NCBI GenBank assembly: GCA_025774865.1
Contig: JALGZO010000537.1
Location: forward strand, 1 to 6,263
Source of the DNA: a bacterium
Lineage (GTDB): Bacteria; ARS69
Reading direction: 5' to 3'
Length of the DNA stretch: 6,263 nt
A model generated the notes under the pieces. It saw nothing but the letters and a program-made list of their open reading frames with translations. It made no database searches and had not been told where the DNA came from. Below are positions 1-5,779 of this stretch, one piece after another; within the stretch, counting starts at the first letter, position 1; every line of letters starts with the position of its first letter. Position numbers and translations under genes: made by a program.

Positions 1-624
1 GGTATGGCCGACGATCGAGCCTTCCAGCGACGATACCTCTTTCCGGTGGAGCTCACCCGCGGCAAGAAGGTGACGGGTACGGTGGAAGCCGACGAGGGAG
101 TGTTTCCGACCACCGCCGACGGTCTGGCGAAGCTCCGCACCGTGTTGGAAGGGGGCACGGTCACGTTCGGCACCCAAACGTACCCGGCCGACGGCAATGC
201 CGGGCTCGTGGTCTGCGGAGAGGAGCAGGCAGCGCGGCTCAGCGGCGACGGCAACCCGACCATTCGACTGTTGAGCTTCGGCGAGGCGCGCGTGGAGCCG
301 GCCATGATGCCGAAGGCGGTGGTGCCGGCCGCCCGAGATGCCCTCAGGCGGGCCGAGATCGAGATCGGAGATTGCGCCGTCATCAAGACGCACAATCCCT
401 TCGCCGTGAACGACGTGATCTTCTGCCGCGAATTCGGTCTCGAGCCGGAGCGCGTCAATCGGTTCGGCTCCCCGCTGATCTGGGGGCACCCTCAGGCCCC
501 CACGGGACTGAGGGCCGTCATCGAGATGATCGAGGAACTCGCCCTCGCGGGCGGAGGCTACGGCCTCTTCTCGGGATGCGCCGCGGGTGACACTGCCATG
601 GCCGTCGTCCTCAAGGTGGGTTGA
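1..624 (+). CDS. Thiolase family protein, C-terminal half (5' partial)
   Basis: The reading frame is open to the left edge. The ATG at position 4 aligns to the middle of a thiolase, so the gene very likely starts outside the window; thiolases are about 390 residues and roughly 207 are present. Numbering from that ATG, the visible family features are GTVTFGTQTYPADGNAGLV (51-69, the TAGNAS...DGAA region), MMPKAVVPA (101-109, the 'MGxGPVPA' region), NPFA (131-134, in place of NEAFA), the GHP catalytic His at 162 and SGCAAGD with the second catalytic Cys at 192. The N-terminal nucleophilic Cys is off-window. Thiolases form or cleave 3-ketoacyl-CoA in fatty-acid or polyester metabolism in the cytoplasm. 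The variant NPFA and GCAAGD motifs mark a divergent subgroup, so the substrate cannot be named. It ends with TGA, 30 nt from the convergent HEAT-repeat gene. The family is secure; the exact reaction is not. Confidence 0.88.
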   Translation, partial: GMADDRAFQRRYLFPVELTRGKKVTGTVEADEGVFPTTADGLAKLRTVLEGGTVTFGTQTYPADGNAGLVVCGEEQAARLSGDGNPTIRLLSFGEARVEPAMMPKAVVPAARDALRRAEIEIGDCAVIKTHNPFAVNDVIFCREFGLEPERVNRFGSPLIWGHPQAPTGLRAVIEMIEELALAGGGYGLFSGCAAGDTAMAVVLKVG

Positions 625-654
625 GGCGACCGCTGGGTGGTGATCCGGCCGTAG

Positions 655-1305
655 TCAGCGGGCCTTCTTCAGGAAGGCCTCGGCCTTCCTCTTCGTGGCG
701 CCACGCGGATCGTTCGCGTGCGCATCCGCGTACGAGATGATGCCGGCCCGTAGCGGTCCCGGCTTCAACCGATCGAAGTACTCCGAGAACGCCACGATCA
801 CCTTCCCCGCGAGGATGCTCCGGCAGTCGCGGCTCCGTTCGACGACGTCGGCTCGCAGGAGATTCTCCGTGATCGCCTTGCGGCAGCGTGGCTTGCACGC
901 CGCGATCTTCCCGAGATTGTCGACGGCGTGCGCGGCGGTGACGAGCTCCTTTGCTTCGAGATGCGAGAAGAAGCGGCGGAGGATCCCCTGGTTCAGCCGG
1001 CTTCCCGAATCCACGGCGGCGAGATTCCCCAGGACGTCCATCGCGATCCACTTGAGAATGCTGTCCTCCACCTCGAGCTTCGATGCGAAGAAGTCGAACC
1101 GCGCATAGAGTGCCGAGGGATCCTGCTCACTCACGATCTTCAGCGTTTTGGCGGCGGCGTTCTTGACCCGCTTCGTCGACGACTCCGCCGCCTCCACGAC
1201 CTCTCCCAGAAGGGACCGGTCCTTCAGGACGCGCTTCGCGATCTCCGGGGCCACGCCGTTGCCCTTCTCCTTCAAAACGTTCTCGATACTCGTGCGCGCG
1301 CCCAT
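655..1305 (-). CDS. HEAT/ARM-repeat-like alpha-helical protein
   Basis: A 216-residue protein with no signal peptide or membrane segment, so probably cytoplasmic. The sequence is helical and repetitive. Stretches such as LLGEVVEAAESSTKRVKNAAAKTL (32-55), ILKWIAMDVLGNLAAVD (83-99) and LVTAAHAVDNLGKIAA (121-136) have the paired-helix spacing and the internal D/N-L-G pattern of HEAT or ARM repeats. These normally form protein- or nucleic-acid-binding superhelices with no catalytic residues. A CxxxC pair (C137, C141) and C161 lie in one region. The C-terminus is very basic (TKRKAEAFLKKAR). The ATG starts 4 nt after the MerR-family stop codon, and a GAGGA sits 8 nt upstream inside that gene, so the two are almost surely co-transcribed and coupled. 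Function is unknown. It could be a partner or target of the regulator; remote kinship to HEAT-like DNA-alkylation-repair proteins is possible but not shown. Confidence 0.82.
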   Translation of the reverse strand: MGARTSIENVLKEKGNGVAPEIAKRVLKDRSLLGEVVEAAESSTKRVKNAAAKTLKIVSEQDPSALYARFDFFASKLEVEDSILKWIAMDVLGNLAAVDSGSRLNQGILRRFFSHLEAKELVTAAHAVDNLGKIAACKPRCRKAITENLLRADVVERSRDCRSILAGKVIVAFSEYFDRLKPGPLRAGIISYADAHANDPRGATKRKAEAFLKKAR

Positions 1306-1309
1306 CGTC

Positions 1310-2119
1310 TCAGTCCTCGATCGGGACCTGGATCTCGGTGAGGTAGTTCTTCGGGTTGCCCTTGAAGATGAGGCCCGGTCCCTTGCGGTAGACCTCCCTC
1401 GTGGGGCGTCGGATGGTGTAGCCCTTCTCGTTCACGTAGGCGAAGACGCGCTTGTAGGATTCGCGAAGCGTCTCGTACGGACCCTGGTGAACGAGGGTGA
1501 CGCACCGGCCGCCCTTCAGTTCGCGGACGGAGATCCCGTCCGTATCCTTACCCTTGCGCACCGGGACGCACGGTTCGAAGTCCGCGTCCTCGTCCTTGTA
1601 CTCGCCGTCGTAGTAGAGCGTCATCGGCTTGCCGTTCACGTGCCGACCCATCTTCTTGCACACGAGTCCCAGGCCGCTGCCGACTTCCTCGTAACGGCCT
1701 CTCATCCGGTGTCCCGCGATGAGGATCGTGTCCAGCTCGGATTCCTCGATGTCGAAGCCGCGGTTCTTTTGCATGGTGGTGTCCCCCTCGAACTCGATGA
1801 CGGAGCGGATGGAACGGGAGATCTCGGTGTAGCGGTCGATCTCGTCCTTGACCTGCCGCAGCTTCTGCTCGAGCTGAGGCAGCAGGTCGGAGTCGTCGGA
1901 GCACTGGTCGAGGAGACCCTTGATCTCGGCGAGCGAGAAGTCGAACCCCTTCAGCATCTTGATGCTCTTCGCTGTCTCGAAGTTCGAATCGTCGTAGTAG
2001 CGGTAGCCGGAGTCGGCGTCGACCTCGGCCGGGATCAGGAGGCCTTTCTCGTGATACAGCCGCAGTGACTTGATGGACAGCGAGGTGATCAGTGAGAACT
2101 CACCGATGCTGAACTTCAT
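1310..2119 (-). CDS. MerR-family transcriptional regulator with GyrI-like effector-binding domain
   Basis: A 269-residue cytoplasmic regulator of the BmrR type. Residues 1-70 are a MerR winged helix (FSIGEFS, SIKSLRLYHEKGLL, then GYRYYDDS). Residues 77-110 form the dimerising antiparallel coiled coil (PQLEQKLRQVKDEIDRY). Residues 127-268 are a GyrI-like ligand-binding domain with HQGPY (211-215), ETLRESYKRVFAYV, and the terminal YLTEIQVPI, whose Glu (262) matches the conserved glutamate of multidrug-binding relatives. The start is placed at 2119, because GGGAGG lies 7 nt upstream. A longer in-frame ATG at 2170 lies inside the predicted -10 box and would add a Gly/Ala-rich, non-conserved 17-residue leader. 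The family represses, and on ligand binding activates, promoters with an over-long spacer; such a promoter precedes this gene, so autoregulation is inferred. The ligand is unknown, probably a hydrophobic or cationic molecule by family analogy. The HEAT-repeat gene follows directly. Confidence 0.93.
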   Translation of the reverse strand: MKFSIGEFSLITSLSIKSLRLYHEKGLLIPAEVDADSGYRYYDDSNFETAKSIKMLKGFDFSLAEIKGLLDQCSDDSDLLPQLEQKLRQVKDEIDRYTEISRSIRSVIEFEGDTTMQKNRGFDIEESELDTILIAGHRMRGRYEEVGSGLGLVCKKMGRHVNGKPMTLYYDGEYKDEDADFEPCVPVRKGKDTDGISVRELKGGRCVTLVHQGPYETLRESYKRVFAYVNEKGYTIRRPTREVYRKGPGLIFKGNPKNYLTEIQVPIED

Positions 2120-2126
2120 CGCTCCG

Positions 2127-2132
2127 CCTCCC
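2127..2132 (-). promoter_or_regulatory. Ribosome binding site that fixes the merR-type gene start
   Basis: GGGAGG on the minus strand, 7 nt before the ATG at 2119. It supports this start over the in-frame ATG 51 nt further upstream, which overlaps the predicted promoter. Confidence 0.75.
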
Positions 2133-2165
2133 GGGGCGCCTCGACCGGCTCCCCCGACGCCCCCA

Positions 2166-2196
2166 AGCATGGGGTCTGCCCTTGGGGGAGAGTCAA
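2166..2196 (-). promoter_or_regulatory. MerR-type promoter with 19-bp spacer
   Basis: On the minus strand, -35 TTGACT (2196-2191) and -10 CATGCT (2171-2166) are separated by 19 nt (2190-2172). The 19-20 bp spacing, too long for normal RNA polymerase contact, is the hallmark of promoters that MerR-family proteins activate by DNA distortion. An imperfect dyad is centred in the spacer, as expected for the operator. The start point would fall near 2159, giving a leader of about 40 nt before the regulator ATG at 2119. The -10 is only a partial match to TATAAT, keeping the A at position 2 and the final T, which is compatible with activator dependence. The call comes from sequence pattern and family knowledge. 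Confidence 0.78.
2175..2191. promoter_or_regulatory. Predicted MerR-family operator dyad
   Basis: The minus strand reads TCTCCCC (2191-2185), CAA (2184-2182), GGGCAGA (2181-2175). The arms are complementary at 6 of 7 positions around a 3-bp centre at about 2183. The dyad starts at the last base of the -35 box and otherwise lies inside the 19-bp spacer of the promoter, the usual place for a MerR dimer. The adjacent regulator is the obvious candidate to bind it. Confidence 0.72.
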
Positions 2197-2271
2197 CCCC
2201 TCGCGAAGTAGCCGAGGAGACCGTCGGCGAAGGAGTCGGCAGGGATCTCCTCGAAGGCTCCTCCTATCGTC
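2197..2271. other. Intergenic spacer between barrel-protein gene and MerR promoter
   Basis: Seventy-five nucleotides between the stop of the outer-membrane protein gene and the -35 box of the regulator. No hairpin followed by a T-run is visible, so I see no intrinsic terminator for the upstream operon. The minus strand can be read in another frame as a peptide-like tail, GGAFEEIPADSFADGLLGYF and a few residues more. It ends at a TGA that overlaps the -35 box. It has no convincing start codon of its own and may be chance in GC-rich DNA or a remnant. Confidence 0.4.
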
Positions 2272-2898
2272 CTACAGCCACCAGGAGGCACCCACCAGGA
2301 TCTTCGCCGCGGTGCCCTTTTCCTCAATGGGGGTCTCCGCGGTGAAGTCGCCGGCCGGTGTGTGCAGCGTGGCGCGCGTCTTCTCCCAGTTCACGAACTC
2401 TCCGCGCACCGAGAAGTCGAGGGCGAACGTGTCCCCGAAGAAATAGAGTACCCCGCCGCCCCCGAGAATCCCCGGACCGGTGGTCTCCCAGTCGAGCGCG
2501 TCCTTGCGGGAACGAAGTGCGAACCCGCCCACGCCGCCGTAGAGGTAGGGGCGTAGCGGCTCCGGATTCCGAAACAGGTACATGCCGTCGATGGTCACGC
2601 CGGCGTAGGCCACCTCTATGTCCGGGTCCGAGGTGTCGTGCCCAGCGGCGCTGAGAGACAGCCGCACCGGGAACGACGGCGTAAAACCCCAGCCGAAGAA
2701 CAGGTTCGCGCCGCCGCCGACCTCGTCGACGAAGACTGCGGCGGGATCCGGATCGTCGGGGCGATCCGCAGCTCCTACGCGGTTCGACTGCAGATCGATC
2801 CCGAAGAAGAAGCCGTCGGTGTCGGCGGCCGCGGGGAACGCCGTCGCGAACAGCGCGAGGGCGAAGGTACAGAGTCCGGCGAGGCGTGTGGTCTTCAT
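2272..2898 (-). CDS. Small outer-membrane beta-barrel protein
   Basis: A 208-residue precursor with a Sec signal peptide: MKTTR, a hydrophobic core at 6-22, then PAAA with likely cleavage after A25. The mature part alternates hydrophobic/aromatic and polar residues in strand-like blocks: GFFFGIDL; ANLFFGWGF then PVRLSLSAAG; VAYAGVTIDGMYLF; LRPYLYGGVGGFALRS; GILGGGGVLYFFGDTFALDFSVRGEFV; and AAKILVGASWWL. This fits an eight-stranded barrel of the OmpA/OmpW/opacity-like class (about 180 mature residues). The phrase 'RPYLYGGVGGF' is typical of that class. The last residue is Leu after WW rather than the usual Phe. The start ATG overlaps the stop of the response-regulator gene (ATGA), with a perfect AGGAGG 6 nt upstream, so translation is coupled to the regulator. 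Its role is unknown; it could be an output, an envelope sensor accessory or a simple porin-like protein. It is the last gene of the operon. Confidence 0.85.
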   Translation of the reverse strand: MKTTRLAGLCTFALALFATAFPAAADTDGFFFGIDLQSNRVGAADRPDDPDPAAVFVDEVGGGANLFFGWGFTPSFPVRLSLSAAGHDTSDPDIEVAYAGVTIDGMYLFRNPEPLRPYLYGGVGGFALRSRKDALDWETTGPGILGGGGVLYFFGDTFALDFSVRGEFVNWEKTRATLHTPAGDFTAETPIEEKGTAAKILVGASWWL

Positions 2899-4319
2899 GG
2901 CGTCCCTCCTGTGGTTTCGCCGATGGCATACACTTGGATCTTCTTGTGCAAGTTGGTTCGATCGATTCCCAGGAGCCGGGCCGCGCGGGACACGTTGCCG
3001 TCCGCCTCGCGGAGCGCACGCCGGATGGCCTCGGCCTCGAAGCGCCGCCTGGCTGCGACGAGTCCTCCCTCGGCTCGGATCCAGGCTGACGACGTGGCCG
3101 GCGGCCCGGCGTCCTCCGCCCCGCCGGCATGGCCCGGCGCCGACGGTATGGCGGCCAGCCCCACTCCGGCCCGGTCGAGGTCCGCTAGCGTGATCTCGCT
3201 CCCGCTCGTCATGATCGCGAGTCGCTCTACGGTGTTCTCCAGCTCACGCACGTTGCCCGGCCATGCGTGCGCCGACAGTGCCTCCAACGCGTCCGGCGCG
3301 AAACGCGTCGGTGGTCGGTTGTTCTCCAGGCGAAAGCCCTCCAGGAAGTGCCGGGCCAGCTTCGCAACGTCGCCCGGCCGCTCGCGCAGCGGCGCCGCGC
3401 GCAGCGGGACGACGTTCAACCGGAAGTAGAGGTCCTCACGGAATCGGCCGGCCGCCACCTCCGCAGTGAGGTCCTTGTTCGTGGCCGCGATCACGCGCAC
3501 GTCCACCTTTACGGTTCCGCTGCCACCCACGCGCTCGATCTCGCCTTCCTGCAATGCGCGCAGCACCTTCGCCTGCGCCTTCTGGCTCATGTCCCCGATC
3601 TCGTCGAGGAACAACGTGCCGCCATCCGCCTGCAGGAACTTGCCGTCCCGAGACGAGTCCGCCCCCGTGTAGGCCCCCTTCACCGCGCCGAACAGTTCGC
3701 TCTCGATGAGCTCCTCGGGGATCGCGGCGCAGTTCACCTTCACGAACGGGCCGGCGCTCCGCTCACTGGACTCGTGCACGGATCGCGCGACGAGTTCCTT
3801 GCCGGTCCCGCTCTCGCCGAGAATGAGGATGCGTGCGCTCGTGGGCGCCGCCCGGTCGATCTCCTCGCGAAGAACCTTCATCACCGGCGAGTCGCCGATC
3901 ATCACGTGCCGGCGATCCTCGCGCTCCTTGAGCTCCCGCCACTCTCGCCCCACCGTCCGCAGCTGCAGCGCGTTTCGCACCGCCACGAGCACGCGCTCCC
4001 GACTGAGCGGCTTTTCCAGAAAGTCGAAGGCCCCCTCGCGCGTGGCTTCCACGGCGGTCGCCACGCTCGCGGCCCCGGAAATCATCACGACCATTCGGTC
4101 GGGATCCGATCGCTTCAGTGCGCGCAGCATCTCGAGCCCGTCGATGCCGGGGAGATTCACGTCGAGGAGGACCACGTCAGCCGCCTCCCGCTCGAGCCGC
4201 GCCAGCCCTTCTTCCGCACTGGCCGCCACCATCACGTCGAACCCCTCGGACGACAGGACCATGCGCAGTGTGCGGCGGATGTTCTTCTCGTCGTCCACGA
4301 CGAGAATGCGGTCGCTCAC
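2895..4319 (-). CDS. NtrX/NtrC-like sigma54-dependent response regulator
   Basis: A 474-residue cytoplasmic activator in the standard three-part layout. The receiver is about 1-120, with acidic pocket D9/D10, phosphoacceptor D53 (LLDVNLP), S81 and K103. The AAA+ sigma54-activation domain is about 140-385: Walker A GESGTGKE (168-175), GAYTGA loop (215-220), Walker B LFLDEIG (236-242), the arginine-finger region GRFREDLYFRLNV (291-303) and sensor II WPGNVREL (353-360). A Gly/Ala/Pro-rich linker (about 384-412) leads to a Fis-type HTH (about 428-465, GNVSRAARLLGIDRTNLHKKI). It should remodel sigma54-RNA polymerase after phosphorylation. The start is GTG at 4319, overlapping the kinase stop by 4 nt, with AGGAGG 7 nt upstream. 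The loop carries Tyr where GAFTGA has Phe, a known natural variant. The neighbouring NtrY-like kinase makes the NtrX-type assignment likely; target genes are not visible here. Confidence 0.96.
   Translation of the reverse strand: MSDRILVVDDEKNIRRTLRMVLSSEGFDVMVAASAEEGLARLEREAADVVLLDVNLPGIDGLEMLRALKRSDPDRMVVMISGAASVATAVEATREGAFDFLEKPLSRERVLVAVRNALQLRTVGREWRELKEREDRRHVMIGDSPVMKVLREEIDRAAPTSARILILGESGTGKELVARSVHESSERSAGPFVKVNCAAIPEELIESELFGAVKGAYTGADSSRDGKFLQADGGTLFLDEIGDMSQKAQAKVLRALQEGEIERVGGSGTVKVDVRVIAATNKDLTAEVAAGRFREDLYFRLNVVPLRAAPLRERPGDVAKLARHFLEGFRLENNRPPTRFAPDALEALSAHAWPGNVRELENTVERLAIMTSGSEITLADLDRAGVGLAAIPSAPGHAGGAEDAGPPATSSAWIRAEGGLVAARRRFEAEAIRRALREADGNVSRAARLLGIDRTNLHKKIQVYAIGETTGGTP
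2905..2910 (-). promoter_or_regulatory. Ribosome binding site of the barrel-protein gene
   Basis: A consensus AGGAGG lies 6 nt before the ATG at 2898, inside the last codons of the response-regulator gene. It shows that the 4-nt overlapping start is real and suggests strong translation of the final operon gene. Confidence 0.8.
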
Positions 4320-5779
4320 GACGTCGCCTCCTCCGCCGGCGCGGGAGCTGTCGGCAGATGAACGGTGAATGTGGTTCCGCTACCGACTTCGCTTTCCACC
4401 TCGATACGGCCCCCGTGACCGCGGACGATTTCCGCCACGATCGCGAGTCCCAACCCCATGCCCTCCGATTTCGTGGAGAAGTTCGGCTCGAAGATCCGCT
4501 CTCGGTTCTCGGGCGCGATGCCGCAGCCTTCGTCGGCGGCCCGGATCGCGACGTCAGCATTCGTCGTGGCCGAAAGCGTGACGCGCTCCGGTCGCCCAGC
4601 TTCGCGGCACGCAGCCAGGCCATTGTCGATCAGGTTGATCAGGGCTCGCCGGAGCTCCGCTTCGTCGAATCGGGCGTGCAGTGGGCTCGATCTCACGTGG
4701 TACGTCACGCGCTCCCCGTAGAGCCGCGACAGATCTCCCAGCAGCGTGGATAGATCGCCGGGAGTGGGCCGAGGGGCGGGAAGACGCGCGAACTCCGAGA
4801 ACTCCCGAACGAGGCGGCGCAGGGAGTCGGTCTCTTCGTTCACGATCTCCGCGCACTCTGTGAGGAGCGCGACGAATTCTGGATCAGCGCGGCCGGGCGC
4901 CTGGTCACCCAGCTGCTGTACGGCCAACTGGATCGGTGTGAGCGGGTTCTTGATCTCGTGGGCGAGGCTGCGGGCGATGTCGCGCCAGGCGGCCATCCGT
5001 TCCAGGCGCGAGAGTTCGCGCCGCTGAGTCTCGAGCTCGTCGACCATCTGATTGAACGCGTCTACGAGCTGCCCGACCTCGCCGGGCGCACGGATGCTCA
5101 CGCGGGTCCCCAGATCTCCGCCGCCGACGCGGAGCGCCGCGTCGGCCAGCGCCTCCACGGGGCGCGCGAGCCGTCGGGCCATCACGCCCCCGATGGCCGC
5201 GGCCACGGCGAGCAGCAACACGTACGTGAGCACGAACGGGAGAACGTATCCGCGGAGCACGGCGCTACGCTCCAGCTGCCAAGCGCGGAGCATCGCCAGC
5301 GTGCCGGTGATCTTGTCCGCGGTCTCGGTCATCCGGGCGTCGAGCGGCCACGCGAGAACGCGCGCGCCGTCGTCGCCAGACACGAGAACGACCAGGTGAT
5401 CGCCGACCCGCTCAGGACCGATCCTCGCCGCGCTATCGTCGCGGCGCGCCGCGGCCCGCGCCCAGTCGGCTACGGCGCTCGGGAGCTCGCCTCGAAGGGA
5501 CCCGTCCGGCCGGAGCTCGGCTTCCCGCACATCCGGCGTCCGCACCGCGTCCGCCGGGAGCTCCTCTCCGGACGCGAATCGCGCGAGTGCTTTCTTGTCC
5601 CGTCGAAGCTGCTCGCGCGACGCGTCGAGCGCGGCCTCCAGTGCCTCGTCCACCTCCGCGGACAGCGGCGACCGGAAACTCCTCTCCAGGAGGCTGCTCA
5701 CGAGCACGGACAACGGCGCCGCGGGGAGCAGCGCCACCACGAGCGCCGCGAGCACGGTGCGAGTTCGCAGGCGGTTCAT
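4316..5779 (-). CDS. NtrY-like membrane sensor histidine kinase
   Basis: A 487-residue inner-membrane kinase. TM1 is about 9-30 and TM2 about 177-199; they flank a periplasmic region of about 145 residues that I do not recognise. HAMP follows (about 200-252, ARRLARPVEAL...AFNQMVDEL). The dimerisation/phosphoacceptor domain has H274 in SLAHEIKNPLTPIQLAVQQL, an H-box of NtrY type. The catalytic ATPase domain has the N-box INLIDNGLAA (381-390), G1 DEGCGI (417-421 core), F-box IFEPNFSTK (429-437) and G2 GMGLGLAI (440-447). All key residues are present, so it should be active. It is shorter than typical NtrY, with two rather than several membrane segments and no room for a PAS domain between HAMP and the H-box. 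The ATG overlaps the stop of the upstream DUF4390-like gene (ATGA), with GGAGG 4 nt before it; its own stop overlaps the regulator start. The cognate partner is surely the downstream regulator; the signal is unknown. Confidence 0.95.
   Translation of the reverse strand: MNRLRTRTVLAALVVALLPAAPLSVLVSSLLERSFRSPLSAEVDEALEAALDASREQLRRDKKALARFASGEELPADAVRTPDVREAELRPDGSLRGELPSAVADWARAAARRDDSAARIGPERVGDHLVVLVSGDDGARVLAWPLDARMTETADKITGTLAMLRAWQLERSAVLRGYVLPFVLTYVLLLAVAAAIGGVMARRLARPVEALADAALRVGGGDLGTRVSIRAPGEVGQLVDAFNQMVDELETQRRELSRLERMAAWRDIARSLAHEIKNPLTPIQLAVQQLGDQAPGRADPEFVALLTECAEIVNEETDSLRRLVREFSEFARLPAPRPTPGDLSTLLGDLSRLYGERVTYHVRSSPLHARFDEAELRRALINLIDNGLAACREAGRPERVTLSATTNADVAIRAADEGCGIAPENRERIFEPNFSTKSEGMGLGLAIVAEIVRGHGGRIEVESEVGSGTTFTVHLPTAPAPAEEATS
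4327..4332 (-). promoter_or_regulatory. Ribosome binding site supporting a GTG start of the response regulator
   Basis: AGGAGG lies 7 nt upstream of the GTG at 4319, within the 3' end of the kinase gene. It confirms the GTG initiation codon, which begins the conserved receiver start (residues SDRILVVDD), and indicates coupled translation of kinase and regulator. Confidence 0.75.

Noticed and set aside
661-679. Perfect 7-bp inverted repeat (GGCCTTC, 5-nt loop, GAAGGCC) just past the thiolase stop, a possible terminator.
   Set aside because: It lies inside the final codons of the HEAT-repeat gene (the Lys/Ala/Phe-rich tail) and is not followed by a T-run on either strand. A weak role as a hairpin between convergent genes cannot be excluded, but it is not supportable as an intrinsic terminator.
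1148-2068. Long plus-strand open frame (306 codons) opposite the MerR and HEAT genes.
   Set aside because: It is antisense to two well-supported genes and crosses their junction. The product is rich in V, L, D, A and R without any domain, as expected of a mirror frame in GC-rich DNA.
2120-2170. N-terminal extension of the MerR-family gene to the ATG at 2170.
   Set aside because: The extra 17 residues are Gly/Ala-rich low complexity, not part of the MerR fold, and the ATG sits within the predicted -10 box. The ATG at 2119 has a GGGAGG at good spacing.
2922-2936. Possible sigma54 (-24/-12) promoter resembling TGGCAT...TTGG on the plus strand.
   Set aside because: The GC of the -12 element is missing, the GG-to-TG spacing is off by one, and it points away from the barrel-protein gene within the regulator coding sequence.
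2324-3130. Minus-strand 268-codon frame overlapping the barrel-protein and regulator genes.
   Set aside because: It is extremely Arg/Pro/Ser-rich and overlaps both real genes in another frame; no ribosome site or domain supports it.
3267-4361. Long plus-strand open frame (364 codons) opposite the response regulator.
   Set aside because: It is an antisense shadow of a gene with all its catalytic motifs intact. The product is Arg/His/Leu-rich with no recognisable fold.
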